NCBI RefSeq assembly: GCF_022539315.1
Contig: NC_066332.1
Location: forward strand, 1,364,001 to 1,428,000
DNA: 64,000 bases
Source of the DNA: Serinus canaria
Lineage: Eukaryota; Chordata; Aves; Passeriformes; Fringillidae
Direction: 5' to 3'
The notes under the pieces were generated by a model. That model saw nothing but the letters and a program-made list of their open reading frames with translations. It had not been told where the DNA came from and did no database searches. This document shows positions 54,001 through 64,000 of the stretch, piece after piece. Every line of letters starts with the position of its first letter. Position 1 is the stretch's first letter. The translations under genes and the position numbers were made by a program.

Positions 54001-57000
54001 TCACTGTTGCATATTTGCACAATCTCCTTTTACCTGTCACAATGCCCTGAGTTGTCTGGGGAGATAAAGGTGTTTGGACCAAACATCTGTGTCCTTAGAG
54101 GATGTGTCCTCAAGTCACTGTGCTCCAGAGGTGACACGAGGATGTTCCTCAGACTCTGCAGGAATCTGACACCAGCCCTGGCTTTAGTGCTCAGTCCCTG
54201 CTCCCCTTACACAGGGACAGAGCTGAGGGTCTGTGTCTCACAGCTGACAGACAGACAGGATAAAGATGGACACACAGACCCCAGCACTGGGAACACCCCG
54301 GGGACACTCCTGAGCCTCAGCCTGCCCCAAACAACCACATGGAGCTGGCACAGGAGCCCTGCTGGGCCCGTGGCTCACCTCCCAAAGAGGAGCCTTTCAG
54401 GGCAATGCTGCACAGAAAGTCTGGCTTCAACCCCAGCCCCAAAACCTGTGACATCTTCAGGAACTCCCTGAGGCTCCTGGCCCAGGATCTCTGACCCAAA
54501 GGCCAGTGGGACAGGGGCTGTCACCTCTCTGTGCCCCATTTCCCAAAGCACAGCCTGCCCTGCTCCCAGCTCTGCTGCACAAGGGGCCACCCATTTCACA
54601 GCCAGCTCTGGCACTGGGAGACCTCTCCCAGCACAGCCAGTGCCCTGTCCAGCAGAGGGGTGCTAATTTAGGGGCCATGCATTTGAAGTGCCTGACCAGA
54701 ACCAAATAAAGCTGGCTCAGAGCACAGCCACACCTCTGTGGAGGGTACAGGGGCATTTCCAACCCTGTAACTCACACCTGCCAACAATAAAATCACCTGC
54801 TTCTGCCTCAGAGGGAAGCTGTCAGCACTGTGCTCCCTGCAGCACACTGCTCTGCTAAATTCACCTGCAGATGCTGAATCCTTCTTGCCTTCTGTGGCCC
54901 AGCTGTGTGCTGGACAGAGACCCTGTGGCTCATGCCAGACCCCCAGAGAGTGGCTCTGATTCTCAAACAAGTGCCTGAGAGCAGCAGATCTCTTCCCTGG
55001 GGATGGCTGAACCAAACCCCACACAAAGGCTGATTTCCAGACTCCCACTGCAGTATTGGGGATGTGCTCAGGGTATGGATGCAAACACAAATGGTGCAAA
55101 ATGGGGGGGAAGAAAAGTAACAAAAAAAGTAACACCCAGCTTTCCACAAGAACTCCCACTCAAATGTGCAAGGGCTGCTGCAAAGAGGAGGCAAGAATCT
55201 GTTCCCACCTGGAACAGGACAAGAAATCATTGTCCTAAATCACAGCAGAGGGAAATTCAAGCTGAACATTAGGAGTGCATGGCTGGAGGAACAGCTTGGA
55301 GCCTACCACGTGGTGAGAGGATCCAAACAATCCTGGAAAATCAGAGCAGCTGGGCTTTGCTCTCACTTGAAAAGGAAAAAAAAAAAAAAGGAGAGAAAAA
55401 GCCCAGAGTAAAGGAGCTCTGAGAGAGATGCAGTGATGAAACAGCACAGGTGCTGTGGACACAAAACCCCTCATCCATAAGTCCCTGCAATCCCCCAAAA
55501 GGCAGCAGGTATTTGGTTTCCATTTCACAAACAGACAAATGACATCTCTCCCTCACAAAGCACAAACATGTTCCACAACCCAGGGGAAAGATGTTTCTCA
55601 AGCTTTCCCCATCCATTCACTGGAAAAATTATTCCACCTCCTCGCCACAAAGAGCTCAGCTTTTGGAGATTTGGGTTTGAAGTGTATTGCTGGAGAAATA
55701 GGGGTGGCTACGTGGGAGAGCTGCCTGGAAACTATGCACAGAATTCCACTTTAGTGTTTCCTTTACTAATCACCACATTAAAACATTACAGCCTTCCAAT
55801 AAAATTCTGTACTCTTTAAATAGAGATAAACACAGGCAACATAAAAGTCCTGAGTCAATCTTGAGAGAACTATTCCAGTTACTAACTGAGCTAAGAAAAT
55901 GCACATGAACCAGAACACAGAAGCTGCCATTTCTGTTAGAAGAGAAGCTTTTTTAAAGCTCTGATTCTGCCTGAAGCCACCAGGTGCCTTGGCTGTGCAC
56001 TTCCAAACTAATGCCACAAAATGGGGAAATTTCAACATTTCGGACTTTTGAAACCAGAGCTCCCAATTTGAAATCAGGAGCTCTAAAGCAGGAACCAAAC
56101 CCCAGGTGCTGAGATTTATGACAATTTCTGGTTTGGTACCACAGCAATTCCAGAGTGAAAGCTCAGCCAGGCCAGATGTGACCAAGACACCCAGGCTGAG
56201 ATGCCAGTGACAAATGGGGAGCTGATAAGAAGGACTGGAGAGGGTGACAGGCTGAAGAACAGGTCAATACCACGCTGTCAGGGAGCCATTTGAGAGCCAT
56301 AATGAATCTCTTACTCACCTGGCATCATCATTCATCGTGCACAGGTCAATAGGTGCCATGAAGCTCACCAGCTTGCTGTGGACGTGGTACCTGGGGAGAG
56401 CAGCAGGAGCACATCAGGGACTGCTCAGCAGGAGCAAATGCTGCAGCCTGAGCAGGAGCAGCCCCCAGAGGAAAGCAGGGCTCTCCTGGGGGCTGATCCC
56501 TAAGGAGGCAGCAGCTGGAGCTGGCAATTCCCCCTGCTCCCCTCTGGTGAACAAGGAACTGAGGGACAGCAAATCCTCTTTTATCCCAGCAGGGCCAGAC
56601 AGACAAACAGCCCCTCCAGCATCCATTGCTGCTCCTCCTGCCCTGCTCTGTGCTCTGCAAAGCCCTGGAGGACAGCAAAACCTGCTCTGGAGCCCCTTCC
56701 AGAGCTGGGGATTCCCACCCTGAGCAAGCTGCAAATGGAGCAGGTAAAACCCAGGTAAAACCCAGGTAAAACCCAGGTAAAACCCAGGCCAAGGGCTGTG
56801 CAGAGCTGGCATGGGGCACGTGCCCATCACCAGAACACTGCTGCAAGCTGGCCTGCACCTCCAGGGAGAGAATCCCCTTCCCAACTGCCACCCTGGGCAG
56901 GAACCTGCAGGGATTTCGTGGTTTATATTCAAGGACCTGACATCAAATGTAAAACTGGGAAGGTTTAAAGCAGTGTCCAAGGGCAGGGGGTTCCAAAGCC

Positions 57001-60000
57001 AGGAATTTGTGTGCACTGCCCACCCCAGCCCCAGGGTTCATCCAGGCTGCTGCTATTGATAGAGCTTGACAAACAGCAGGCAGCAGGACTCACCAGCACT
57101 TGCCCAGGATCACCTTTCCACTCGGGCACCCTGCAATCCTTTGGTTTGCCAGGGCAGGAGCAGCCCCTGGGGGATGCTGAGTTCCCAGCCCAGCTCTGAG
57201 GGCTCCTCAGCCTCACCCAGGGCCACCCTGCAGCCTTTGTCCCTGCCATGGAAGGAGCTGGGATGCCAGGGATGGAGCCAGGAGCAGGCACAAGCTGCCA
57301 GCCTGGGCTCTGCAGAGCTCTGTGGGCACAGCCTGGCACGGGCTCCTGCTGGCACAGCCAGGGCAGGGCTCGTGGCCACTCAGCTCCAGCTGTTTGCCCA
57401 CTGCTGACTGCTTTTGGAAAAGCCCAGCCCAATGGGAAATGCTTCACTTAGTGCAGAGAAAGCCAGCCCAGCCTGCAGGAGCAGAGCTCAGCAAACACTG
57501 ACAGGAGAAAGGTGAGCACACATCCCTCCTCCACAGCCACCTGCACCAGCTCTCTCAAGTTTGACTTTTGGGTGCACTCATTTCCCCTCTTCAGCTTCAT
57601 GCCCCAGTTTCCCTCGTGTCAGGGGCAGACTGACTGCTTCTGGAAGCACCTGCAGACCCTCAGCCCCTGCAATGAACCAGCACACTGCACCCAAACAGGC
57701 TGCAATACTGAAGCTCTGCTAAAAAGGAACAATCAAGGAGACAGATGAAATTTGGTAGCAAACACTTGGCTCTGCAGGATCTCAAAGTCATGACAGCAAA
57801 TGCAAGCACTGCTGTCCCAGTTCTGGAGGAGAGAGAAGAGCAGAGGGTCAGGGATCTGTCTGGGGTGACACCAAGTCTCTCAGTGGAAGCACCAGCTATT
57901 TAAAAACCCAGGTGGGCTCCATTGCCCTACTCTGACAAATGCAGGAGCTCACCTGCATCAATCCCAACCACACACAAGGAGCCTTGCTTCCTCTTATTGT
58001 CATTTTCCCTGAAGGGTCAGCACAACTTTTAGTTAGAAAGCAAAAAGAGGCACCAAAGATGTGAGAGCAGCTGGCTGGGGGCAGAGCTGCTCCCCCAGGA
58101 CTGCAGAGGGCACAGACTGCAGCCCAGGACAGACTCCCCAGTGCTCCTGCAGCTTTGTGAGGCTGCCTCAGTGCTGTGGTGCTGCCAGGAGTTTTGACTG
58201 AATCCTGAATATATCCAATTATGTGTGATGCTGACAGAAAGGAATATTGATAGTCAATAATTATAGGCTTTTCAGGCCAACAAAGTAGCTCTTCCCTCTT
58301 TCAATAAATTATCTCATGACATCTATCTTAAAAATTGCTATGCCAGGCCAGAGCCAGCCTGACTCCACTGACTTTCTATCAGGTGCCATCTAAACTCAGG
58401 ATTTATAGTTTACTCACAAAGGATGGTTAATGTGCTGGATTTTTCAGGAAGCAGAGCAGCTTTTCAGCATGCTCCCTCCTCCTCCACAAATCATGCTGAT
58501 CTCAGGGAGACTCGGAGAGGGGAAACACCTCCTGCTCTCCAGGCTGCTTCCTTCCCCACGTGGGAGATTCCAACACTGAGCTCAACCCAGATGAGTGATC
58601 CAGGAGGGAAATCATCCAGACATGAAGGGAGCCGGGATGTGAGCTACAAAGAGAGATCTGACACCAAATTCTCAGGGAGAAACAGAGATTTCCCTGAGGT
58701 GTTTCTGCACATCTTCCCTTGGAGGTGCTGCCTGTGTCTCACTCAGGAAATACAAACTGCACAAGAGGGGTTCATTGGCTCTCTCTGGAAATTCCAGCCC
58801 CAAAAGGCTCAGGGACATGGGAGCACTTTTCCCTGGGCTTTCCCAGACTCTGACTGGGCAATGATCCCAGGCTGCATCCACCAGGCTCTTATTCCAGGCT
58901 CCAGGAACATCTGCATTGCCCACTGATTCCAGGCTCCAGGAACACCAGCATTCCCCAGTGGCTGCCCAGAGCAGGAAATGCCCCCAGAGCCAATGAGGTA
59001 AAGCACACCCAGAGCTGTCAGATTCCTTTTTTCCCAAAATGAGGATGTGTGTGCTTGCAGAAGGTGTCACTCACCGGATTCTCCTCCCTTTGCTGGCTTT
59101 CCTGTCCACCTTCTTCTTTATTTTGCTCCGTAACTTCTGGATGGCCAACCACTGCCTGGGGAATGCAGAACAACTTCAGGGCACTGAACACCTCCAGAAA
59201 TATCCCCAACTGCATTAAAAGCTCCACTTCTCAACCACAACTTCCTCAAGTCAAAGAAGTTTCCAGCAGGGAAAAACTTCTCCTGGTTATAAATATTTTT
59301 TTAAACTGAACTGAGAGTCATCTCACCTGATTTATACAATGAAAACTCGACATCAGGGAAAAAATCTAACAAAATCCAATTACTGCAATCTTAATATAAT
59401 CTTAATTACTGTAATCTATTTTATTGTAAAGTCAGATAAATGTACAATGCAATCACCACTTAAATGTAATTTTGTCTATATTGTGTTAAATCACAGTGAA
59501 TAGCTTTCCATAATATTCCAGACGTACACAAAATAAATCTGACATTGCACTAAAACCTGGCTGATATTTTACAAGGAGAAAAGTTGCTTCACCATCACAA
59601 CATTTCCTGATGCATTTTCTTCCCCTCCTTACAGGCAAACCCCCCAAAATTGTTTCAGGGAAGAGCCCAACTCCAGCTTTCCTTGGCTTTTACACTTTCC
59701 TGAATTGGAGCCTGTGGCACACTGCTCATGAAGGGGCATTTGGAAAAATCTTTACTTTCTAACTCTAGAATGAAACAGAGAAATAAGAGCTTCCCTGCAT
59801 GAATTGTATTTTATTTCTGCATGCAGGGAACATTCATTGTACATTTTCATTGTACAGAATCCCTTCTTACAGGAGGGATACCCAGGAATTGCTTTAACTG
59901 ATGGCAGGGGGTTTATTCTTCTCAAACACCACCAAAGCAAAGCTCACAGAGAACCAAAGCCAAATTTCAGCAGTGGGCAGCCAGCTTTTGTGCCAGTGAG

Positions 60001-60289
60001 AGCCAGAAACACCTGGAGCAAACCTTTCCATTGGGGAAATACCTCCAGAGGATCACCCACCAACAGCTTCAAGGCAGCCTGGCTGATCCACCAGGAGAGA
60101 GGATGATTTCCTGACTAATGCCACCTTGGCTCTTCCCAGCTGAACTCTGCCCTCTGAGCTGTGCTGAAGGGCACAGCCCTGTGCTGGGCTGGGCACAGGG
60201 GTGTCCCAGCCCCCCACTCACCTGCCCATGGCCACCTGGTCGTTGGGGTCCAGGGCTGTGGTTTTGCGCTCGATCAGCTCTCGCAGGAG
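48019..60289 (-). CDS. AATF: Apoptosis-antagonizing transcription factor, C-terminal part (4 joined exons; gene continues to the right)
   Basis: Gene-level entry for AATF/Che-1, a nucleolar small-subunit processome factor (yeast Bfr2 family) that also acts as an RNA polymerase II cofactor. Exons in transcript order: 60289-60222, 59155-59075, 56390-56319, 48082-48019. Joined they give 94 residues running from [19 protein letters not shown] through [14 protein letters not shown] to [20 protein letters not shown] and stop: the conserved C-terminal TRAUB domain. All donors are gtgagt and the first three acceptors and their phases agree with the protein. The last nine or so residues differ from the mammalian tail I recall. 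It converges on ACACA, as in human 17q12. Upstream exons were not found in 60290-64000. Confidence 0.95.
50640..50930. repeat. A/T-rich TATAAATATA-type low-complexity tract
   Basis: About 290 bases of nearly pure A/T with imperfect tttatattttataatttata units; near-palindromic in many places. In AATF intron 48083-56318. Confidence 0.85.
51285..51345 (+). repeat. TGTC/TGCC tetranucleotide microsatellite
   Basis: About 15 units of CTGT with interspersed CTGC. In an AATF intron. Confidence 0.9.
52680..52815 (+). mobile_element. CR1-like 3' fragment
   Basis: Contains aaggccaggttggacactgg, ggcagtgggaggtgtccctg and ggtggcactggatgggctgg, with a tail of attctggcattcc. In an AATF intron, antisense to it. 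Confidence 0.7.
55215..55330 (+). mobile_element. Degraded CR1-like fragment
   Basis: Contains gaaattcaagctgaacatta, ggagtgcatggctggaggaa and ggagcctaccacgtggtgag, resembling a mid-3' CR1 segment. Weak. Confidence 0.45.
56319..56390 (-). CDS. AATF: AATF internal exon, split Arg plus 23 codons plus 2
   Basis: Acceptor ctctccccag; begins G completing Arg, then [20 protein letters not shown] and DDA, ending AG of a split Arg at gtgagt. SKL-SFMAPID is the hallmark of the AATF C-terminus. Confidence 0.96.
56743..56790 (+). repeat. CAGGTAAAACC 11-bp tandem repeat
   Basis: Four to five exact units of caggtaaaacc. Each resembles a splice donor on the plus strand, but the host gene AATF is on the minus strand. 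Confidence 0.9.
59075..59155 (-). CDS. AATF: AATF internal exon, split Arg plus 26 codons plus 2
   Basis: Acceptor attccccag; begins G completing Arg, then [19 protein letters not shown] and ASKGRRI, ending CG of a split Arg at gtgagt. The lysine/arginine-rich run is a plausible nucleolar or RNA-contact surface (inference). Confidence 0.95.
60222..60289 (-). CDS. AATF: AATF internal exon (TRAUB domain start), 22 codons plus 2
   Basis: Read on the minus strand: acceptor ctctcccgcag, then [19 protein letters not shown] and AMG, ending AG of a split Arg at donor gtgagt. The conserved [13 protein letters not shown] motif spans this junction. Confidence 0.95.
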
Positions 60290-61559
60290 CTGCGGGAGAG
60301 ACAAAAACCCAGGTGAAACAGGAAAAACCCTCCTGAAACAGGCAAAACCCAGGTGAAACCAGCAGAGTTGTGCAGCCAGCTGCCCCAGTGTAACGGGGCA
60401 ATGTGCAGGAACAGCTCAGCCCCACAGGCTGCCCCCACTGCTGGGGAAGGGCAGGGAACTGAAGCAATTCCCAGCCAGGAGCTCGCTCGGAGAACAGCAC
60501 AGCAAAATCCTTTTTACAGCTGCAGCAGGAATGCTCAGGCAGCCTTTTCTACTCCTTTTGGTGTCCTGAGGGCTGGGGTTTGTCCTCTTGGCTTCCTGCA
60601 GCCAGAGGATGTGGTGAACAGCCTTTCTGGATCCCTGACTGTGCTGTGTGTTTATCACCACTCACTGCAAACCGTGCCTGCTGTGCCTTGGGAACTGGCC
60701 AAGAAATCAGCAGGAGGAACAGAAATAAACCCTCCAAAACTGAGGGGAACAAACTGCTTTATGGACACCTACAATTCCCCAGCCACTGAAGTTACAGCTC
60801 AGAAACACCTGAAACTGACCCACCTGGAATCCAGGCAATTCCAGGCAGGAAAGGATGCAGGATGCTCTTCCACCCTGTACCTTCCTCTCCTTCGAGGCAT
60901 ACACCACATTACCAGAAAAAAAGAGTGATTCAAACATAATTAAAAACCTGCCACTGCTTTTTTTTTTTTTTTTCCTACTTGCTTATTTTTGGAGATTATT
61001 ACCACAGCAATTACATTTAAAAATTCCAGGAGCCAGGCCACTGGTTTATTATCACTAGAAAACAGCAAGCAACTTCTCTGCCCTGTTTATCTGATTGATT
61101 CCCAACATCTTTCTGGCACACAATCTATCAGTTTATCTCTGCCACTTCATCACAGTCACTTCTGGCAGCTAACTACAAGATCCAAATCCAGTGTTACACA
61201 GACACACGACACAGTAAACCTGTGTAGCACTGCCACTCTGCAAACAGCTGCCCTTAAGGCTAAGCAGAAATGGGATCTTGCTTTCCAGTCAATATTCTGT
61301 CAAAAGCAAGGTGGGAGGGAGGCTCGGAGCAGCAGCCACAAGTGGTGCAGAGAGCTGAGAGGGGTCTCCTCCTCTCCAGCAGTGAGGGGTGGGTGCTGTC
61401 TCCTCTGATCTTGTCCCTGGTGTCACACACAGCCTCCCTGTGCCCCTGGGGAGGCAGCAGCAGGACTTTCCTGCAGGGCTGGGCTCCTCCTGCTGGCCCA
61501 GAAATTCTGCAACACCAAGGAGTGCCCCATGAGCCCCCACTGGTGAGACAATGCCAGAG

Positions 61560-61800
61560 GGCAGGGCTGGGTGGGATACTGGGAATGAGGAATTGTTCCC
61601 TGGCAGGGTGGGCAGGCCCTGGCACAGGTGCCCAGAGCAGCTGGGGCTGCCCCTGGATCCCTGGCAGTGCCCAAGGCCAGGCTGGACAGGGCTGGGAGCA
61701 CCTGGGACAGTGGGAGGTGTCCCTGACTGTGATGGGGTGGAACAAGATGAGCTTTAAGGTTCCCTCCAAGCCCAACCATTCCACAATTCCAGGATGCATT
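61560..61800 (+). mobile_element. CR1-like 3' fragment
   Basis: Contains ccctggcagggtgggcaggc, aaggccaggctggacagggc, acagtgggaggtgtccctga and a tail of aaccattccacaattccag. Directly left of the 24-bp minisatellite. Confidence 0.75.
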
Positions 61801-61889
61801 TTTGGGGCTGGTTCCTAACCCTGAACCAGTCCAGAGGACCTTGGGGCTGACAAGGCCTTGCAGTGCTCCAAATGTTCTTCCAGGGCAGT

Positions 61890-62757
61890 GCCAGCTGTGG
61901 GGCTGGGGGCACTGCCAGCTCTGGGACTGGGGGCACTGCCAGCTCTGGGACTGGGGGCACTGCCAGCTCTGGGATTGGGGGCACTGCCAGCTCTGGGATT
62001 GGGGGCAGTGCCAGCTGTGGGGCTGGGGGCACTGCCAGCTGTGGGACTGGGGGCACTGCCAGCTCTGGGACTGGGGGCACTGCCAGCTCTGGGACTGGGG
62101 GCAGTGCCAGCTGTGGGACTGGGGGCACTGACAGCTGTGGGGCTGGGGGCACTGCCAGCTCTGGGATTGGGGGCACTGCCAGCTGTGGGACTGGGGGCAC
62201 TGCCAGCTGTGGGGCTGGGGGCACTGCCAGCTGTGGGACTGGGGGTACTGCCAGCTGTGGGACTGGGGGCACTGCCAGCTGTGGGGCTGGGGGCACTGCC
62301 AGCTGTGGGACTGGGGGCACTGCCAGCTGTGGGGCTGGGGGCACTGCCAGCTCTGGGACTGGGGGTACTGCCAGCTCTGAGATTGGGGGCACTGCCAGCT
62401 GTGGGACTGGGGGCACTGCCAGCTCTGGGACTGGGGGCACTGCCAGCTGTGGGACTGGGGGCACTGCCAGCTCTGGGATTGGGGGCACTGCCAGCTGTGG
62501 GGCTGGGGGCACTGCCAGCTCTGGGATTGGGGGCACTGCCAGCTCTGGGACTGGGGGCACTGCCAGCTGTGGGACTGGGGGCACTGCCAGCTCTGGGATT
62601 GGGGGCACTGCCAGCTGTGGGACTGGGGGCACTGCCAGCTCTGAGACTGGGGGCAGTGCCAGCTGTGGGGCTGGGGGCACTGCCAGCTCTGGGACTGGGG
62701 GCACTGCCAGCTGTGGGACTGGGGGCACTGCCAGCTCTGGGACTGGGGGCACTGCCT
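61890..62757 (+). repeat. 24-bp minisatellite, about 36 copies
   Basis: Unit cactgccagctctgggactg plus gggg, with CTGTGGG and GGGCTG variants. The period is a multiple of three, so long open frames of up to about 350 codons occur on both strands; they are artefacts. Lies in an AATF intron. Confidence 0.95.
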
Positions 62758-63434
62758 AGGAGAGCAGAGCGAGGCAAAGATGAGGGAGAAGTAAAAAAAA
62801 AAAAAATAAATAAAAAAAAAAGCAGGAGCAAGAGGGAAATTAGGAAATGGAAATAAAAGCTGTGAAGCATCTTGTTACATCTAAATAGCAAAAGTCTCCG
62901 AGCTGAGGTTATAAATCATGCTAACAATGGTTACTAAAATAAAAGTGGATGTAGCCAGAGGCTACCACTGAAAAAGTCAGCCCAGGCCTGCCTGGCTGCC
63001 TTTGGTCTTTAAGGATTTGATTAGTTTTCTGCTTTCTGGTTCAGAGTCCTGCATCCAGCCCGTGCTCCAGAGCCAGCCAGAGCTCGGGATACAGAGTGAA
63101 TGATAAATTCATTTACTGAAGAAAGCAACACTGTTTTCCCAGCACAAGACTTAAAGCACTTCCCAAATGGTAATATTTCATTAAGCCTGGCGATCCTGCT
63201 TCAAATTTATTAGTCAAAACAGAAAACTCTCATCAGACCCCATATATTCCATTAGGAGTGATATATGGTGTCTCCCAATGTCTAATTATTAACTAGGAAG
63301 TGTGAGTAAATCACCATCAGCCTTAAGTCCTGATGTGTGAAGACAAGAGTTAGGCAATTCCAGCATCAAAAGGCTCTGATTTGAAAGGGATCCTGCTTTG
63401 CTTTCCCTCCTTCACCTCTGCCCTGAACTGGCAG

Positions 63435-63735
63435 CTCAGCTCAGTGTCCCAGGGCAGCACAGGGCAGGGAAGAACAGCCCCATGCCAAGCCCAGCTCAGT
63501 GTCCCAGGGCAGCCCAGCCCCATGCCAAGCCCAGCTCAGTGTCCCAGGGCAGCCCAGCCCCATGCCAAGCCCAGCTCAGTGTCCCAGGGCAGGGAACCCC
63601 ATGCCAAGCCCAGCTCAGTGTCCCAGGGCAGCCCAGCCCATGCCAAGCCCAGCTCAGTGTCCCAGGGCAGGGAACCCCATGCCAAGCCCAGCTCAGTGTC
63701 CCAGGGCAGGGCAGCCCCATGCCAAGCCCAGCTCC
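63435..63735 (+). repeat. About 40-bp minisatellite, 7 copies
   Basis: Units of cagctcagtgtcccagggca followed by 15-25 variable bases ending ccatgccaagcc. Unit length varies (about 38-55 bases). In AATF intron sequence near the window edge. Confidence 0.9.
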
Positions 63736-64000
63736 CAGTGCCAGCTGCTCCTGCCCAGGCTGGGAGTGCTGCTGGGTGCCAGGAGAGCTCCTGCTGCAGA
63801 ACCCAAAGCTGTCCTGGCAGCAGAGCCAAGACCCCTGAAGCCCTGAGGGGCTCCCTAGAGAGCTCCACTGCAGGAGCTGCCCTCAGTGCCAGGCAGAGAT
63901 GCACACCAAGCCCACTGGGCACACTCACAGGGACTCTGAAATGCCATCAGGGTGTTGTTCCAGGGCTCATTTCTCATTTTAGAGGTCAATTTTCATTTTA

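Larger units (their letters stand above)
48083..56318 (-). other. AATF: AATF 8.2-kb last intron
   Basis: Contains a 24-bp doublet near 48905-48955, a CAG6 run at about 50540-50560, the A/T-rich tract, the TGTC microsatellite, CR1 fragments at 52680 and 55215, and poly-T tracts at 53150-53180. No further exon found. Confidence 0.8.
56391..60221 (-). other. AATF: Two AATF introns around exon 59075-59155
   Basis: The CAGGTAAAACC repeat (56743) and a 35-bp duplication (attccaggctccaggaacat at 58889 and 58925). 58190-58340 and 59290-59620 are A/T-rich and repeat-free. Nothing else recognised. Confidence 0.8.
60290..64000 (-). other. AATF: AATF intron, right edge
   Basis: CR1 fragment, 24-bp and 40-bp minisatellites, and an A/T-rich repeat-free stretch 63090-63340. 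I looked for the preceding AATF exon (expected to end FYHQ-like) and did not find it. Confidence 0.75.

Noticed and set aside
55350..55410. Poly-A stretch suggesting a processed pseudogene tail
   Set aside because: No gene-like sequence precedes it; most likely a short A-rich tract next to a degraded CR1 fragment.
56743..56790. Cluster of CAGGTAAAA donor-like sites
   Set aside because: They are on the plus strand while the host gene is minus; an 11-bp tandem repeat explains them.
61754..62891. Open frames of 298-358 codons on both strands
   Set aside because: 24-bp repeat with period divisible by three; no start context, splice or homology support.
63915..63950. Possible AATF exon near the right edge (gtgagtgtg donor-like string on the minus strand)
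   Set aside because: Upstream bases do not read as the expected AATF sequence and no acceptor is visible in the window.

Overview
This is vertebrate nuclear DNA, most likely from a bird and probably a passerine. Short, GC-rich, intron-interrupted coding exons sit among 5'-truncated CR1-like LINE fragments, avian-type solo LTRs and many minisatellites. The passerine assignment rests on recalling the LTR families and is an inference. No bacterial, viral or plasmid gene set is present.

Left two thirds (1-about 45,355, + strand): the 3' part of ACACA (acetyl-CoA carboxylase 1). Seventeen coding exons from 578 to the TAA at 43,351-43,353 join in frame to give the last 792 residues, which cover the carboxyltransferase (CT) domain. 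The window opens inside an intron, so the biotin carboxylase and biotin carrier parts lie upstream. All donors are GT except the second exon, which uses GC. The two largest introns are 10,737-22,781 and 1,382-8,686. The first holds a 13-unit, 2.2-kb satellite built around telomere-like CCCTAA motifs.

Right third (48,019-64,000, - strand): the 3' end of AATF (Che-1), as four coding exons giving the last 94 residues (the TRAUB region). It converges tail-to-tail on ACACA. The AATF neighbour and the C-terminal MDSPSST ending identify the first gene as ACACA rather than ACACB. The roughly 2.7-kb gap between the two 3' ends holds a C-rich minisatellite and a solo LTR that begins about 90 bases past the AATF stop.

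The two genes do not form a pathway. ACACA makes malonyl-CoA for fatty-acid synthesis in the cytosol. AATF is a nucleolar ribosome-biogenesis and transcription factor. Their adjacency is conserved synteny (human 17q12: LHX1-AATF-ACACA).

The noncoding DNA is the most interesting part. Repeats press right up to splice sites: an LTR ends 20 bases before one exon, a second copy of that family fills most of another short intron, and minisatellites abut the acceptor of one exon and both ends of another. Several AT-rich, repeat-free islands look like conserved noncoding elements. I found no convincing new gene system.
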